A DNA stretch of 64,000 nucleotides from Hydrogenophaga sp. IBVHS2 (lineage in GTDB: Bacteria; Pseudomonadota; Gammaproteobacteria; Burkholderiales; Burkholderiaceae_C), in the NCBI RefSeq assembly GCF_002127215.1, contig NZ_NFUT01000004.1, forward strand, positions 1-64,000, given 5' to 3'. Below, in pieces: positions 62,672 to 64,000 of the stretch (the first letter of the stretch is position 1; every line of letters starts with the position of its first letter). Under the pieces are notes generated by a model. It saw only the letters and a program-made list of their open reading frames with translations. It was not told where the DNA came from and did no database searches. Position numbers and translations under genes: made by a program.

Positions 62672-64000
62672 GCAGCGCTCCCGTCCAGACCGGCGCCGAG
62701 GCCGGCTTCTTCCGGGAAGAAGCGCAGCACGCTGTCCATGGGGTTGGGCGCCGCCTGACCCAGGCCGCAGATGCTGGCATCGCGCATCACGGCCGAGAGT
62801 TCGCCCAGCAGCTCGGCGTCCCAGACCGGGGACTGCATCAGCTGCACCGCGCGGGTGGTGCCGGCCCGGCACGGCGTGCACTGGCCGCAGGATTCGTGTT
62901 CAAAGAAACGCATGAGGTTGAGCGCGGCATCGCGCACGCTGTCGGTGTGGCCCAGCACCACCACCGCCATGGAACCCACGAAGGCGCCGTGCTCGGCCAG
63001 GGTGTCGAAGTCCAGCGGCACATCGGCCAGCGAAGCCGGCAGGATGCCGCCCGAGGCCCCGCCCGGCAGGTAGGCCTTGAGCGTGTGGCCCGGCGCCATG
63101 CCGCCGCAGTGCTCGTCGATCAGCTCGCGCAGCGTGATGCCGGCCGGCGCCAGGTGCACGCCCTGCCGCGCCACCCGGCCCGACACCGAGAAACGGCGCA
63201 GCCCGCTGCGCCCGCGCCGGCCCTGCCCGGCCAGCCAGGCCCCGCCGTGTTCGACGATGGCCGGCACCCACCACAGCGTCTCCAGGTTGTGGGCCAGCGT
63301 GGGCCGGCCGAACACGCCATGCAGTGCCACGATGGGCGGCTTGAGGCGCGGCAGCCCGCGCCGGCCCTCGATGGATTCGATGAGCGCCGATTCCTCGCCG
63401 CAGATGTAGGCACCGGCGCCCCGGCGCAGTTCGATGCGCGGCGGCGTCCAGGCGGGGAAGCGCGCGCGCAGCGAGGCCAGGTCGGCATCGAGCCGGTCGA
63501 GTTCGGCCTGCAGCAGGGCGCGGGCGTCGTGGTATTCGTCGCGCAGGTAGAGCCAGACATGTTCCAGGCCCACCACCTCGGCAGCGATCAGCACGCCTTC
63601 GAGGACCTGCGGGATGCCCTCGGCCAGCACGGCGGCGTCCTTGAAGGTGCCGACCTCGCCTTCATCGATGTTGACCACGCCCATGCGCGGCCCGGGCTGG
63701 GCCCGCACCGTCTCCCATTTGCGCCAGGCCGGAAAACCCGCGCCGCCCAGGCCCCGCAGGTTGGACGCCTTGAGCTCAGCCAGCACCGCCTCGGCACCCA
63801 CCTCGCCGGACAGCAGGCGCTGCAGCTGGGTCCACTGGGCGGGCACCGGCGCGGGCAGGGGCCGGGCCTGCACATGGCCCTGCTCGACCGCGTCGGCAAT
63901 GGCCTGCGGCGTGGCCTGCGCCATCCGGTGCTGGCCCACGCAGGCGGCCGGCGCACCGTGGCACAGGCCGATGCAGGGTGCGGCCTCCACCGCCACCGGG
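62668..64000 (-). CDS. fdsB: NAD-linked formate dehydrogenase, beta (FMN/NADH) subunit, 5'-truncated
   Basis: A NuoF-like diaphorase subunit that passes electrons from FdsA clusters to NAD+. About 443 codons are in the window; the start is beyond the right edge. The visible N-terminal part keeps thioredoxin-like [2Fe-2S]-type cysteines (CIGLCHGAPAACVG). Then come the FMN/NADH region LRGLGGAGFPAWRKW, GAGAYICGEESALIES and the [4Fe-4S] motif SCGQCTPCRAG. The gene continues upstream, where fdsG is expected. Confidence 0.94.
   Translation of the reverse strand, partial: PVAVEAAPCIGLCHGAPAACVGQHRMAQATPQAIADAVEQGHVQARPLPAPVPAQWTQLQRLLSGEVGAEAVLAELKASNLRGLGGAGFPAWRKWETVRAQPGPRMGVVNIDEGEVGTFKDAAVLAEGIPQVLEGVLIAAEVVGLEHVWLYLRDEYHDARALLQAELDRLDADLASLRARFPAWTPPRIELRRGAGAYICGEESALIESIEGRRGLPRLKPPIVALHGVFGRPTLAHNLETLWWVPAIVEHGGAWLAGQGRRGRSGLRRFSVSGRVARQGVHLAPAGITLRELIDEHCGGMAPGHTLKAYLPGGASGGILPASLADVPLDFDTLAEHGAFVGSMAVVVLGHTDSVRDAALNLMRFFEHESCGQCTPCRAGTTRAVQLMQSPVWDAELLGELSAVMRDASICGLGQAAPNPMDSVLRFFPEEAGLGAGLDGSAA

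Overview
The window is GC-rich bacterial chromosome from a betaproteobacterium, most likely order Burkholderiales and probably family Comamonadaceae. That placement is an inference from gene content and order: glmU, an Lrp gene and glmS in sequence; tandem folB-like genes with ttcA; a long fused UvrA; an ahcY-tlyA-metF run headed by an SAH riboswitch; and a GC-rich intergenic repeat typical of the group. No rRNA, tRNA, CRISPR array or prophage was seen. Genes are packed tightly, with many 1-11 base overlaps.

Left edge (1-816): accessory DNA. The first bases are the start of an IS3-family orfA. Between it and the 3' end of glmS lie three 20-bp-spaced copies of a 16-bp sequence resembling the TnsB-binding repeats of Tn7. 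They end in a terminal ACA 30 bp beyond the glmS stop codon. This looks like the right end of a Tn7-like element in the classical glmS attachment site, with the element continuing out of the window.

817-16106: cell-wall precursor genes (glmS, glmU), an Lrp regulator, lipoproteins and transporters, a TetR/metallo-beta-lactamase-fold pair with a clear palindromic operator, a LysR/DUF2917 pair, a folate cyclo-ligase and a soluble lytic transglycosylase. 16243-25394: a CsoR-like regulator, GST, cca, midA, a pterin/folate cluster (folM-like, two folB-like genes), ttcA and a DSD1-type PLP enzyme. 25402-38376: ruvAB, phoH-mliC-ybeY, a tyrS-CDF-dtd operon, an M23 peptidase, erpA, bactofilin, rplM-rpsI and rlmJ.

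38537-42395: the paaABCDE phenylacetyl-CoA epoxidase operon behind a palindromic operator. 42417-48558: ompW with an FNR-type promoter, rlpA, the methyl-cycle genes ahcY, tlyA and metF with an SAH riboswitch ahead of ahcY, and an MFS transporter. 48666-50171 is an unrecognised 501-codon gene with atypical composition. 50554-53709: an orphan pyruvate-dehydrogenase-type E1 divergent from an Lrp gene.

53731-64000: a 2026-residue tandem-fused UvrA carrying three intragenic palindromes that share a 26-nt core but have locally different arms, then fdsA and a truncated fdsB of an NAD-linked formate dehydrogenase. The strongest candidates for something undescribed are the palindromes inside the fused uvrA, the double UvrA itself, and the Tn7-like island entering from the left.
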